From contig JALFCJ010000007.1 of assembly GCA_022771185.1 (NCBI GenBank), positions 1 to 16,674 of the forward strand: DNA of 16,674 nt, read 5' to 3'. The first letter of the stretch is position 1. Each line of letters starts with the position of its first letter. The position numbers were made by a program, and so were the translations under genes. Positions 1 through 7,056 of the stretch are shown piece after piece. Below the pieces are notes generated by a model. That model ran no database searches, was not told the origin of the DNA, and saw only the letters and a list, made by a program, of their open reading frames with translations. The DNA is from Spirochaetales bacterium (GTDB lineage: Bacteria; Spirochaetota; Spirochaetia; Sphaerochaetales; Sphaerochaetaceae).

Positions 1-749
1 TCCTCATTGTTCGCCTTTCTCTCCAGGCTTTCAATCCAAACGGCACCATAACGAATTGCTTTCCTTCCACTGCCGCTTAATTCTCTTAATGCGGAGGGTA
101 GATCAGAAGATGATGAGTATCGGGGGAAAAGCAGGAAGGAGTCTAATGTTGCATCCGCCCCGCAAGATTTAGCTTTTTCTCTGCATAGTGTTGTAGTGAG
201 AGCTACAACCGTAGCACCGCTTTCTTTTCCACTCTTTATTCCTGAAATACTATCCTCAAATACAACAGCGTCTTTCTTGTCGACTCCAAGCTCAACCATG
301 GCCTTTATGTAGATATCAGGGTAAGGCTTATTCCTCTTCACATCTCTTTCTGTCAAAACAAGGTCAAAGTCAGAGGGGGAAAGAGAGATTGAAGCCAAGT
401 TTTCTTCCACCCTCCAAAGAGGAGCAGAGGAAACTACGGCTGTCAATACGCCCTTCTTTCTGGCCTCTCTGACGAAAGCGGAGGCCCCGGGTATTTCTTT
501 TTTTTCCTTGAGAATAAGAGCGTAGTTCTCTCTAAAAAAGGAAAGAGCTTCTTCTAAATCTATCTTAACACCTACCCTTTCTGCAGTATTAATAAATAGG
601 GCGTTCATTCCCATGCCTAAATTTGGAATGATATCCTCTTCTCCCACTGTCTTACCTCGAAGTAAAAAATATCTCTTGACTAACTCTTTAGAAATATCAG
701 CACTATCTGTCAAAACACCATCAACATCAAATAAAAAGGCCTTGGCCAT
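1..749 (-). CDS. HAD-superfamily phosphatase, beta-phosphoglucomutase-like (3' part outside window)
   Basis: The ATG at 749 follows a good Shine-Dalgarno (AAAGGAG, about 6 nt upstream), and 249 codons are visible before the left edge. Residues 7-16 read FDVDGVLTDS, the HAD motif I, with nucleophile D8 and acid/base D10. Motif II is the SSAP segment (S107/S108), motif III is K141 in KRNKPYPDIY, and motif IV is the ED pair at 165-166 in VVFEDSISGIKSG. A helical cap fills roughly residues 15-85. This is the beta-phosphoglucomutase/phosphatase branch, cytosolic, acting on a small sugar phosphate or related phosphoester; the substrate cannot be told from sequence. The HAD core is complete by about residue 215, the usual family length, yet the frame stays open for at least 34 more residues (LPSALRELSGSGRKAIRYGA...), so a C-terminal extension or second domain is likely. 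An A8 run (T8 on the plus strand at 498-505) lies in the coding region. Confidence 0.85.
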   Translation of the reverse strand, partial: MAKAFLFDVDGVLTDSADISKELVKRYFLLRGKTVGEEDIIPNLGMGMNALFINTAERVGVKIDLEEALSFFRENYALILKEKKEIPGASAFVREARKKGVLTAVVSSAPLWRVEENLASISLSPSDFDLVLTERDVKRNKPYPDIYIKAMVELGVDKKDAVVFEDSISGIKSGKESGATVVALTTTLCREKAKSCGADATLDSFLLFPRYSSSSDLPSALRELSGSGRKAIRYGAVWIESLERKANNE

Positions 750-763
750 GTTTTCTCCTTTAT

Positions 764-805
764 TATCTCTTAAGAGATATTGAAGATTAATCTCTTTTTT
801 ATCAA
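764..805 (-). promoter_or_regulatory. Candidate promoter and palindromic operator of the HAD phosphatase gene
   Basis: On the minus strand, TTGATA (800-805) and CAATAT (777-782) are separated by 17 bp, a plausible -35/-10 pair. A perfect 16-bp palindrome, TATCTCTTAAGAGATA, covers 764-779, overlapping the -10 and the expected transcription start just upstream of the Shine-Dalgarno. A second dyad, AGATTAATCT (784-793), sits in the spacer. The palindromes are seen directly; promoter and operator function is inferred. Confidence 0.35.
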
Positions 806-863
806 CAAAAGAAGGTATCTAAAATAAAGATAACCTCTTTTGACGAAATACCAAAACACTTAT

Positions 864-893
864 GACAAAAGAACCTCGACTTTTGCCGAGGCT
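864..893 (-). terminator. Rho-independent terminator after the hydantoinase gene
   Basis: Read on the minus strand, AGCCTCGG (893-886) pairs with TCGAGGTT (879-872), allowing two G-U pairs, around a 6-nt loop. It is followed by CTTTTGTC. It begins about 18 nt after the hydantoinase stop codon. The stem is GC-rich for this locus; the U-tract is short and interrupted. Confidence 0.55.
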
Positions 894-911
894 CAATTGA
901 AAAAGAGTTTG

Positions 912-2279
912 TCATCTCTTCGATTTTACAAACTGCCCGTCACCTTCAAGACCCAGATAAATATCGTGGCCCATAATCAGGCGTCCTCTTAGATATGTCA
1001 TCTTCACCCTGCCCATTACCGTCATTCCTTCATAAGGAGTATAATGACTTTGAGAGTGTGTAGTGTCTTTTGATATTGTCCATATCTCAGATGGATCGAA
1101 GAGGACAATGTCTGCGTCTGATCCTTCCTGTAACACCCCCTTCTTTGGATAAAGACCGAAAGCTTTCGCAGGACCTGTAGAAAGAAGATTTACAATCTGC
1201 CCCATAGAGAGCTGTCCGCTTACGTGTCCAAAGTTGTAGACGAGGGGCAACAGTTCTTCTGTTCCAGGAATACCAGGGTATATTGTCCTACAGTCGTCAC
1301 TTTCCAGTTTCTGTTCACGAGTAAATGCACAGTGGTCTGTAGCTACAACTTGTATTTCTCCATCGATCAATGCTTCCTGCAAAGCTTCGTTGTCTTCTTT
1401 TGTCCTTAAAGGAGGAGTCATGACATACAATGGTCCGTCAGGGCCTTCCAGCTTAGACCTATCTAAGAATAGATAGTGGGGGGTTGTCTCGCAGATCACT
1501 TTGACACCTTTTTCTCTCAGGTCTCTGACAGCCTCCAAGCCAAGCTTTGAAGAGAGATGGACGATATATATAGGCATATCCAGCTCCCCTGCAATCTCTC
1601 CAACATATTTAATGGCTCTCGCTTCAGCCTCGGCAGGCCTGAGGTCAGCATGATCTTTAGGCTTATATCCACCTTTCCAGTTTTCGCTTATTTCTGTAAT
1701 GGTTTTATCGTCTTCAGCGTGCACGCATACTAGGAGTCCCAGTTCCTTACAGATAGAGAAAATCTCCTTTAGTTCATCTCTCTTCTCAACCAGATATCCT
1801 ACATTCTTATATGTAGTAAAGATCTTGATGGCTCCGACGCCTGCTGTCTTCACTTGGTTAAGCTCAGCTCTTAAAGAGTCTCTAAATGCATATACTCCCT
1901 GATGAAGAGAGTAGTCGATACTCATCTCTCTCATCTCTTTCTTTCTGTCTTTTGTGCTTGTCAAAAGAGAGACTTTATTGTCATCGGCAAAATCGATGAC
2001 TGTTGTTACACCGCCAAAGGAAGCAAGCTTACTTCCTTCCAAGAAAGAATCTGCTGTAACAGTGCCCCTACTTACAAGATGATAATGAGTATGGGCATCA
2101 ATAATGCCAGGAAGAACACATAAACCTGACGCATCTACAATATGAGTATCTTCAGGACAGTCTTCCACGTTAATATTTCTCGCAATTCTCTTTATGCGGG
2201 ATCCTTCTACCAAAATATCGCTGTGTCTGGTCCATTCGGTATCAACCACAAGACCATTTTTAATCAATAAACTAGCCAT
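912..2279 (-). CDS. D-hydantoinase / dihydropyrimidinase-type cyclic amidohydrolase
   Basis: 455 residues, the normal length for this family. The full binuclear-metal set is visible at the expected spacing: HxH in DAHTH (H63, H65), the lysine carboxylated in family members (K152 in AIKIFTTY), H187 in VCVHAED, H241 in YIVHLSS and D315 in VVATDHCAF. Known members hydrolyse the amide ring of hydantoins or 5,6-dihydropyrimidines in the cytosol. Y157 matches the substrate-contacting tyrosine of D-hydantoinases. The usual VMSPPLR is VMTPPLR here, and the substrate loop normally resembling PNG-x-PG-x-E-x-R reads YPGIPGTEELL, lacking the Asn and Arg. The substrate may therefore be non-standard; allantoinase or another ring amidase is an alternative. 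The start matches the family N-terminus (SLLIKNGLVVD), although only a weak AGG lies upstream. It stands apart from the pilus operon, with 84 bp between them and its own terminator. No pyrimidine-catabolism partner gene is visible. Confidence 0.9.
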   Translation of the reverse strand: MASLLIKNGLVVDTEWTRHSDILVEGSRIKRIARNINVEDCPEDTHIVDASGLCVLPGIIDAHTHYHLVSRGTVTADSFLEGSKLASFGGVTTVIDFADDNKVSLLTSTKDRKKEMREMSIDYSLHQGVYAFRDSLRAELNQVKTAGVGAIKIFTTYKNVGYLVEKRDELKEIFSICKELGLLVCVHAEDDKTITEISENWKGGYKPKDHADLRPAEAEARAIKYVGEIAGELDMPIYIVHLSSKLGLEAVRDLREKGVKVICETTPHYLFLDRSKLEGPDGPLYVMTPPLRTKEDNEALQEALIDGEIQVVATDHCAFTREQKLESDDCRTIYPGIPGTEELLPLVYNFGHVSGQLSMGQIVNLLSTGPAKAFGLYPKKGVLQEGSDADIVLFDPSEIWTISKDTTHSQSHYTPYEGMTVMGRVKMTYLRGRLIMGHDIYLGLEGDGQFVKSKR

Positions 2280-2343
2280 ACCTATATTTTGCCCTACTCG
2301 TCTCCAGTTGGCAAATTAAATCTCGACTAAGTATGACTTTCTC

Positions 2344-2362
2344 TTTGTTTTGGTAAAACAAA
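2344..2362 (-). other. Short perfect hairpin just after the last pilus-operon gene
   Basis: TTTGTTTT (2344-2351) and AAAACAAA (2355-2362) form a perfect 8-bp inverted repeat with a 3-nt loop, one base beyond the S15 stop on the minus strand. No U-tract follows, so it is not a typical intrinsic terminator. It could protect the transcript 3' end or be a weak terminator. The rest of the 84-bp gap before the hydantoinase gene shows no clear promoter. Confidence 0.3.
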
Positions 2363-2363
2363 C

Positions 2364-2975
2364 TCAGTTATATGTCAAGTTAGCTACTATATACCCCTTG
2401 TACTGTGCATCAATAAATGTTGGAGTCCCCCCAGGAGTCCAAGTTGGAGCCTTGATTGTCATAGCAATTTTTGCAGGGGAAATAAAACCACTAACGGTGT
2501 CTATCCCCGATCTCTTTGAAAAAACAGTAATTGTTCTATTTGCAAGAGAAATATCGGATAGAATTTCTGGCTGAATCTTTCCAATTTCATTACCGTTTTT
2601 GTCTGTTACAACAACCCAATAGTTGATATCCTCACTTTTTCCCGTCTCATCAAGCATACGATCCAAAGTGTCAGTTACTTTAGAATCATCCTTGACAAAC
2701 TTCAAAGTGATGACAGCCCCATCATCATCCGCTAGTTCCCAATGAAAATATACTGCACCTTCTATTGTAGTATCTGTGCTATTTGCCAGAAGAGGGAAAA
2801 TGTACTTATTGTTTGCAAGAGAACCACTCTCCCCATTACTGGTAAAGTATATGTTATTAACTCCATTTACATCCAGTTTTAATTTAAAATTAACGGGAGA
2901 AGGAGCTGTAACAGAAGCAGCTAATGAAAAAACATAAGTTATAGTAGTCAATAAAAATATGAATAGTTTTCTCAT
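2364..2975 (-). CDS. Pilin-like exported subunit S15 (last gene of the operon)
   Basis: 203 residues with a signal peptide (MRKLFIFLLTTITYVFSLAA, cleavage near residue 20). The mature start, VNFKLKLDV, is an alternating hydrophobic strand and is followed by NNIYFTSNG, the position of the IGF/FGF turn in sister proteins. The central aromatic strand reads AVYFHWELA. The C-terminus, DAQYKGYIVANLTYN, is the Y-plus-amphipathic-strand signature, though the glycine comes after the tyrosine rather than before it. The start overlaps the S14 stop (ATGA). Its Shine-Dalgarno (GGAG, 8 nt away) lies inside S14 codons for V-E-T. It is inferred to be a chaperone-usher subunit because of the operon and shared motifs; sequence identity to known pilins is not obvious. 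The C-terminus has no LE/VE codon pair, fitting its place as the last gene with nothing to couple to. Confidence 0.65.
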   Translation of the reverse strand: MRKLFIFLLTTITYVFSLAASVTAPSPVNFKLKLDVNGVNNIYFTSNGESGSLANNKYIFPLLANSTDTTIEGAVYFHWELADDDGAVITLKFVKDDSKVTDTLDRMLDETGKSEDINYWVVVTDKNGNEIGKIQPEILSDISLANRTITVFSKRSGIDTVSGFISPAKIAMTIKAPTWTPGGTPTFIDAQYKGYIVANLTYN

Positions 2976-3514
2976 GTTGTCGTCTCCACTTTTACTTTTA
3001 TATTCCCTGAATACGAATTCGCACTCAATGGTGAAGAACCATCAATCACAAGTTTCATTTCAAAGGAATAGACTCTTGGAAAACCAACGGATTCCAGACC
3101 AGATTCATTAACTAATACAATCGGATCTGTTTTAGAACTAGAAAGATTAGTAATTCCGGAAGATTCATTTTTCCAATCAACAGAGTAAGTGCCTGTACTA
3201 TCCTTAAGAGGGCCTGGAGGTGTAATTGTCATTTTTATTCTCTGTTGCACAAAGGAAAGGAGGAAGAAGTATACACTATCTGTCTCCCAGTTCATTGTCT
3301 TTGCGTTATATTTGAAACCTAATCCTTTCTCATAAGGAATCACTGTACCAGTGGGGAAAATAGAACTGGTTTGTTCTTTTGTTGATACTCCAAAATACAC
3401 CGTATTTGTAGTTGTTACACTCAATCGAATGGACTGCTCTACATTTCGAGGTTGCTCAGCAAAAGAACAAGACAAAACAAATATAAGTATTAATGAAATA
3501 ATCATTTTCCTCAT
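2972..3514 (-). CDS. Pilin-like exported subunit S14
   Basis: 180 residues when started at the ATG at 3514. A longer reading from 3547 would put polar residues before the signal peptide and lacks the Shine-Dalgarno, so I reject it. GGAG at 3523-3526 precedes 3514 by 8 nt, and the start overlaps the S13 stop as ATGA. The signal peptide is MRKMIISLILIFVLSCSFA. VLSC could be a lipobox (lipidated Cys at residue 16), but SFA-E is an equally good signal peptidase I site. The mature strand SIRLSVTTT is followed by VYFGVSTKE (the IGF-type turn), then the aromatic strand DSVYFFLLSFV, and the C-terminal SYSGNIKVKVETTT. The family assignment comes from these shared positions and the operon. It is one of the two shortest subunits. 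Confidence 0.65.
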   Translation of the reverse strand: MRKMIISLILIFVLSCSFAEQPRNVEQSIRLSVTTTNTVYFGVSTKEQTSSIFPTGTVIPYEKGLGFKYNAKTMNWETDSVYFFLLSFVQQRIKMTITPPGPLKDSTGTYSVDWKNESSGITNLSSSKTDPIVLVNESGLESVGFPRVYSFEMKLVIDGSSPLSANSYSGNIKVKVETTT

Positions 3515-4122
3515 GTTGCTGTCTCCAAAATCATAGTCATTGTACATAGAACGTCATTTGTAAAATTGAAAGTATTTACAGTAGCCTTGATTTCAACAAG
3601 AGTGCTTCCATAATGTCTTCCAATTTTTGTAAAACTAACAAGAGTATTTTTGGTTTTAGCGGTTGAATCCAACTCTTTAGATTCACCTTTAGTCTCATCA
3701 GTAAATTGATTATATGTACACACAACTGACGCACCTGTGGATGGTGTCAGTTTCAAACTTAAAGTATGAGCACCTTCAACCACAACGTGCCAATAAGCGT
3801 ACGTAGAAGCAGTTAAAGTTACTGTTTCACCTGTTCCCCAATCATCCCATGTCATCTGCAGATTGTTTCCATCGTAGCCTTTAATATCACTTCCTTTTAT
3901 GAAGGGAAGTTGAGAAAAACCTATTTTACAATATAAATCATTTCTATCGGTATCAGCCAAATTGAAATAGATTAGGAAGTTTCGTTCCTTTCCTTCACTT
4001 CCTTCCACGACGCCAGCTCCCGTTCCTGTATATTCCCAATCATAGCTATTTAGGATATTTCTTGCATAAATGTTAAATATAAGAATCGATGCTATCAGCA
4101 GAAATAAAACTATTCTTTTCAT
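3511..4122 (-). CDS. Pilin-like exported subunit S13
   Basis: 203 residues with signal peptide MKRIVLFLLIASILIFNIYA. The turn motif reads LYCKIGFSQLP and the central aromatic strand STYAYWHVVVEG. Toward the end come HYGSTLVEIKATV and the terminal strand VLCTMTMILETAT. Unusually for this set, the mature protein has three cysteines (in LYCKIG, SVVCTY and VLCTMT), so one disulfide plus a free thiol is possible. The start overlaps the S12 stop as ATGA. GGAGG lies 10 nt upstream, inside the S12 codons for L-E-V. Export and pilin-like fold are inferred from motifs and context. Confidence 0.65.
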   Translation of the reverse strand: MKRIVLFLLIASILIFNIYARNILNSYDWEYTGTGAGVVEGSEGKERNFLIYFNLADTDRNDLYCKIGFSQLPFIKGSDIKGYDGNNLQMTWDDWGTGETVTLTASTYAYWHVVVEGAHTLSLKLTPSTGASVVCTYNQFTDETKGESKELDSTAKTKNTLVSFTKIGRHYGSTLVEIKATVNTFNFTNDVLCTMTMILETAT

Positions 4123-4709
4123 ATGCTTTGAACCTCCAGTATTATTGCAGAAGTCAAAACTGTACCATATGGAACCCCAGCTGCATCACCAGTAGTTACT
4201 TCTACTTTCCAAGAATTTTGATATATAGAGGATTCGCTGTAAGAAGTGTACGTATCAAGTTGGGTTAAGGTCTCTCCTATTGTTCCTTTTGATGCATTTG
4301 AACTATCCTTCATGGTTGCCGTATATGAAACAGATTTAGTTCCATTAATCAAGTTTCCGTTTTTTTTAACTGAAAAAGAATATCCCGTCTTACCTGATTC
4401 TTTAGGCTTTTGTATCTGCCACCATATATAGAATGATCCAGAACCAATAAGCTGGATATTTCCTTTTTCCGCATTCAAAGTAGGAGTGATTCTCAAAGGC
4501 ATTTCACTGATATTTGTGATTCCTTCAGAAGCAGGATTTGTAGAAGAAAAACCAAGCCCTAAAGTATATCCTTCACTTGATAATGTAACGGACAAAGATG
4601 GAGTTGAAATTGAAGAAAGGGAATCTGTGCCGTTATATACTTTACTTCCGTCCCCAAAAACAGAAGAAATAACGGATGCTATTATTATGATCAATAATAT
4701 CCTTTTCAT
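4119..4709 (-). CDS. Pilin-like exported subunit S12
   Basis: 196 residues from the ATG at 4709. A longer reading from 4760 adds 17 charged residues (MDLHHRDYHDDYYRSII) ahead of an otherwise perfect signal peptide, so the internal start is preferred. It follows AGGAG at 4717-4721, 2 bp after the S11 stop. The signal peptide is MKRILLIIIIASVISSVFG. The mature strand SLSVTLSSEGYTLGLGF carries the GF turn, GSFYIWWQIQK is the central aromatic strand, and VPYGTVLTSAIILEVQSI is the C-terminal G-x-strand. An uninterrupted A8 run (T8 on plus, 4360-4367) encodes the KKN segment and could slip. Its last codons (L-E-V) contain the Shine-Dalgarno of S13. Confidence 0.65.
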   Translation of the reverse strand: MKRILLIIIIASVISSVFGDGSKVYNGTDSLSSISTPSLSVTLSSEGYTLGLGFSSTNPASEGITNISEMPLRITPTLNAEKGNIQLIGSGSFYIWWQIQKPKESGKTGYSFSVKKNGNLINGTKSVSYTATMKDSSNASKGTIGETLTQLDTYTSYSESSIYQNSWKVEVTTGDAAGVPYGTVLTSAIILEVQSI

Positions 4710-4711
4710 AA

Positions 4712-5284
4712 TTATACTCCTGTAGTAATCGTCATGGTAATCTCTGTGGTGTAAGTCCAAGTCTTAGAATGATTACTTTTTGAATATGGTACGGTCGATA
4801 ATAGTAATAACAATCTATGGTCGTCCATTACCCCATTAGAAGGATCAAAACTATAAAACACTGAATTTGAATCAAGATTATTTATTTTTAAACCAATACT
4901 TTCTTGCGAAGGATCAGTAGTATTCGTCAAAGGATTCCATTTCAACTTCACAGAGAAATCATACAAAGAAGCAACTCGGAAATATGCATAAATGGAACCC
5001 GTGGCAATGAATTTTCCATCATCCTGAACAGATTCAGTCAAAACCAACCTGTAATCATTTGCAATCGGAATAATTGTTTCTCCTGTCACAGTTTGCTTGT
5101 TTAAGGTGTAACCTATTGCAAGACTATTTTTTACATCGGTGGAACCTTGTTTAAAAATAGTCGTCAAATCTGAAGATAGTGTCAAAGATGTGTTTCCCGA
5201 TATATCATTGCCGGAGTATGGAGATGCATAAAGAAAAAGTACTGATATAAAAACTATAATAAAAAGAGCAAGCGTTTTTCTCAT
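4712..5284 (-). CDS. Pilin-like exported subunit S11
   Basis: 190 residues with signal peptide MRKTLALFIIVFISVLFLYA. The mature N-terminal region is longer than in its sisters (about 40 residues before the LAIGYTLNK turn) and contains the alternating strand TSLTLSSDL. The central aromatic strand is GSIYAYFRVAS, and the C-terminus is TYTTEITMTITTGV without the usual G-x-Y. The start overlaps the S10 stop as ATGA. AGGTGG, 8 nt upstream inside S10 codons, serves as the Shine-Dalgarno. It is cysteine-free. Assignment is from operon membership and the aromatic-strand motif. Confidence 0.6.
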   Translation of the reverse strand: MRKTLALFIIVFISVLFLYASPYSGNDISGNTSLTLSSDLTTIFKQGSTDVKNSLAIGYTLNKQTVTGETIIPIANDYRLVLTESVQDDGKFIATGSIYAYFRVASLYDFSVKLKWNPLTNTTDPSQESIGLKINNLDSNSVFYSFDPSNGVMDDHRLLLLLSTVPYSKSNHSKTWTYTTEITMTITTGV

Positions 5285-5814
5285 ATCACTACCACCTTTA
5301 AAGTTAGTGCTGCAGTAAAACTTGAAGAAGAATATTTCACATCTTCCATTGAGATAAATGCAGAATAATTTGCAACTCCAAAGTCAACGCCATCAGCGCT
5401 GTTAATAGTTGCGACGGTGTTTGAACCTGAGGTTAAAATCTTTCTAGTACCATCTTTACCCTGAATAAACTTCATGGTGCTGTTACCGTCTGTCAATCCC
5501 TCTGGGACATTATCAAGAATCAATTGTACGTTTAATCGAGATGCCACTTTCCAATACACTGAAAACTGTACTTTTCCAGTGTAGCTATATCCACCAGTTG
5601 AAATAGCATGACTATTATAGGAAAAACTTAAAGATGAACCGGATATATCTAATGATCCTGCATCATCGGAAGAGAAACCAAACAAATACCTATCTGGTGG
5701 AATTGTCAAATTAAGAGGCGTAGAAGTCCCTACCTCTGTTACCGCACTTACTAATGCTGGAACAAAGAACAAAACTACGAAAATAAGAATTGTTGCCTTC
5801 AATTTTTTCATCAT
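5281..5814 (-). CDS. Pilin-like exported subunit S10
   Basis: 177 residues from the ATG at 5814. An ATG six bases upstream (5820, adding M-R) is also possible, but the only Shine-Dalgarno-like sequence (AGGG) lies 1 nt from it and 7 nt from the 5814 codon. The signal peptide starts MMKKLKATILIFVVLFF and ends near VSA. The mature strand STPLNLTIPPDRYLFGFSSDD shows the strand-plus-FGF turn especially clearly, and VQFSVYWKVASRL is the central aromatic strand. The C-terminus is SSSFTAALTLKVVVI. The gap from S9 is only a few bases, with weak initiation signals, so expression may depend on coupling. Confidence 0.65.
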   Translation of the reverse strand: MMKKLKATILIFVVLFFVPALVSAVTEVGTSTPLNLTIPPDRYLFGFSSDDAGSLDISGSSLSFSYNSHAISTGGYSYTGKVQFSVYWKVASRLNVQLILDNVPEGLTDGNSTMKFIQGKDGTRKILTSGSNTVATINSADGVDFGVANYSAFISMEDVKYSSSSFTAALTLKVVVI

Positions 5815-5823
5815 TCTCATACC

Positions 5824-6426
5824 CTAAATATTAGTTACTGTCAGCGTAAGTTTGCATCCATATTGACCATATGCTTTTGTTTTTATCTGCTCCAAAAGAC
5901 TCAGATTTAATTCGCAAATACCCTGTGTATAAATCTGAGGTTTTGTTGAATCTTTGATAGTGATATTGATACTATCTGTTGCATATTTACTTCCGGTAAT
6001 TGTACTGGTTATATCTGCAGATTGTCCCATCCAAGTAATTGCGTCAGATTTGGTTACACTAATCTTGTAATCTATCTTCTGATAATCAGCAGCTGTGGAT
6101 ATGTCTTTTCCTTTCAGAATTAATGGTCCATCTGCAGTTAAAGAAACTTTCAAGTTTGTTTCACTTGTCATTATTTTCCAATAAAACCAAATTTTCATAC
6201 TTCCACTATAGTCAAATTCGGTTCCAGTTTTTTTCAACACAACACTATGAGAAGTACTAAGAGTGGATGCTGTCGCATTCTTAGCATCATCTACACTATT
6301 AACAAACCCTATCGCCACACTATCAATTGCAACAGAAAGAGACACATTCCCTGTTGTACTTTCGGAGGCAAACAATACACCTAAAGAGAAAAAACCAGTC
6401 AATACTAATATAATAATCCTTTTCAT
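5824..6426 (-). CDS. Pilin-like exported subunit S9
   Basis: 200 residues with signal peptide MKRIIILVLTGFFSLGVLFA. The mature strand NVSLSVAIDSVAIGFVNS contains the IGF turn, MKIWFYWKIMTS is the central aromatic strand, and DGPLILKGKDI matches the GPF segment of S7 and S8. The C-terminal YGQYGCKLTLTVTNI has G at position -14 and the amphipathic strand. Two cysteines, at CELNLSL and YGCKLT, lie about 30 residues apart near the end and could form a disulfide across the last strands. S9 groups with S7 and S8 as a subfamily. It has its own strong intergenic Shine-Dalgarno (GAGGAGG), 12 bp after S8, so its initiation may be less dependent on upstream translation. Confidence 0.7.
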   Translation of the reverse strand: MKRIIILVLTGFFSLGVLFASESTTGNVSLSVAIDSVAIGFVNSVDDAKNATASTLSTSHSVVLKKTGTEFDYSGSMKIWFYWKIMTSETNLKVSLTADGPLILKGKDISTAADYQKIDYKISVTKSDAITWMGQSADITSTITGSKYATDSINITIKDSTKPQIYTQGICELNLSLLEQIKTKAYGQYGCKLTLTVTNI

Positions 6427-6438
6427 TTTTCTTCCTCC

Positions 6439-7056
6439 TCAGGAATTGATAGTAAGAGTAAGCTTTAATTCTGCTTGATATTTACCATATCTCTTATCAG
6501 AAATATCTGTTGATGGAATCGTAACAACAATCCTTGCGACACCCTTGACCATGTTCCACTCTGCACTTGATCCTCTTAGAACTGTTTCAATAATCTTTGA
6601 TGAAGTACTACTGGAGTTCAACTCAACACCCTCTTCCAGATTTGTTTTATTGATTCCATCCCAGTAACATCCAGTGTCACAGATAACATTTAAATCAAAA
6701 TGCATTATGTCATTAGAATCTGCTGAATAATTTGTTCCATCATACCAAGTAAAAGGCCTTACTATATCTAACTTTAATGAAATAATTGATGCATCATATA
6801 TTCCTCTGTAGTAAAGATATATGTTTCCATTATCTTCAGAAGATAAGTTAAATGATTCATCAAGAGAAGGCTTCTTCATATTGAAAGAGCTCTGACTCGA
6901 TCCTGATTCAGCGTTGGAGATAGAGTCAGAAAACCCTATCTCCACACTGTTATCAGGAATGGGGAGTAGTACAGAAGCCTCAACTAATGTGTTTAATGCA
7001 AAAGCACAGTTAAGGATAGATACAAAAAACAGAATCCAAACTATTCGTTTTATCAT
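6439..7056 (-). CDS. Pilin-like exported subunit S8 (duplicate of S7)
   Basis: 205 residues with signal peptide MIKRIVWILFFVSILNCAFA. The turn is VEIGFSDSIS, the central strand NIYLYYRGIYDA, then RPFTWYDGTNYSA, a CDTGCYWDG segment, an RGSSAEWNMVKGVARI segment, and the end YGKYQAELKLTLTINS. Many of these positions match S7 (YRG, PFT-x-x-DG, GSS, VKGVA/VSGVA, TDIS, YGxY), so the two look like a tandem duplication. The CxxxC pair is specific to S8 and could form a short disulfide loop. The start overlaps the S7 stop as ATGA and has no Shine-Dalgarno, so it probably relies on re-initiation by ribosomes finishing S7. Confidence 0.7.
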   Translation of the reverse strand: MIKRIVWILFFVSILNCAFALNTLVEASVLLPIPDNSVEIGFSDSISNAESGSSQSSFNMKKPSLDESFNLSSEDNGNIYLYYRGIYDASIISLKLDIVRPFTWYDGTNYSADSNDIMHFDLNVICDTGCYWDGINKTNLEEGVELNSSSTSSKIIETVLRGSSAEWNMVKGVARIVVTIPSTDISDKRYGKYQAELKLTLTINS

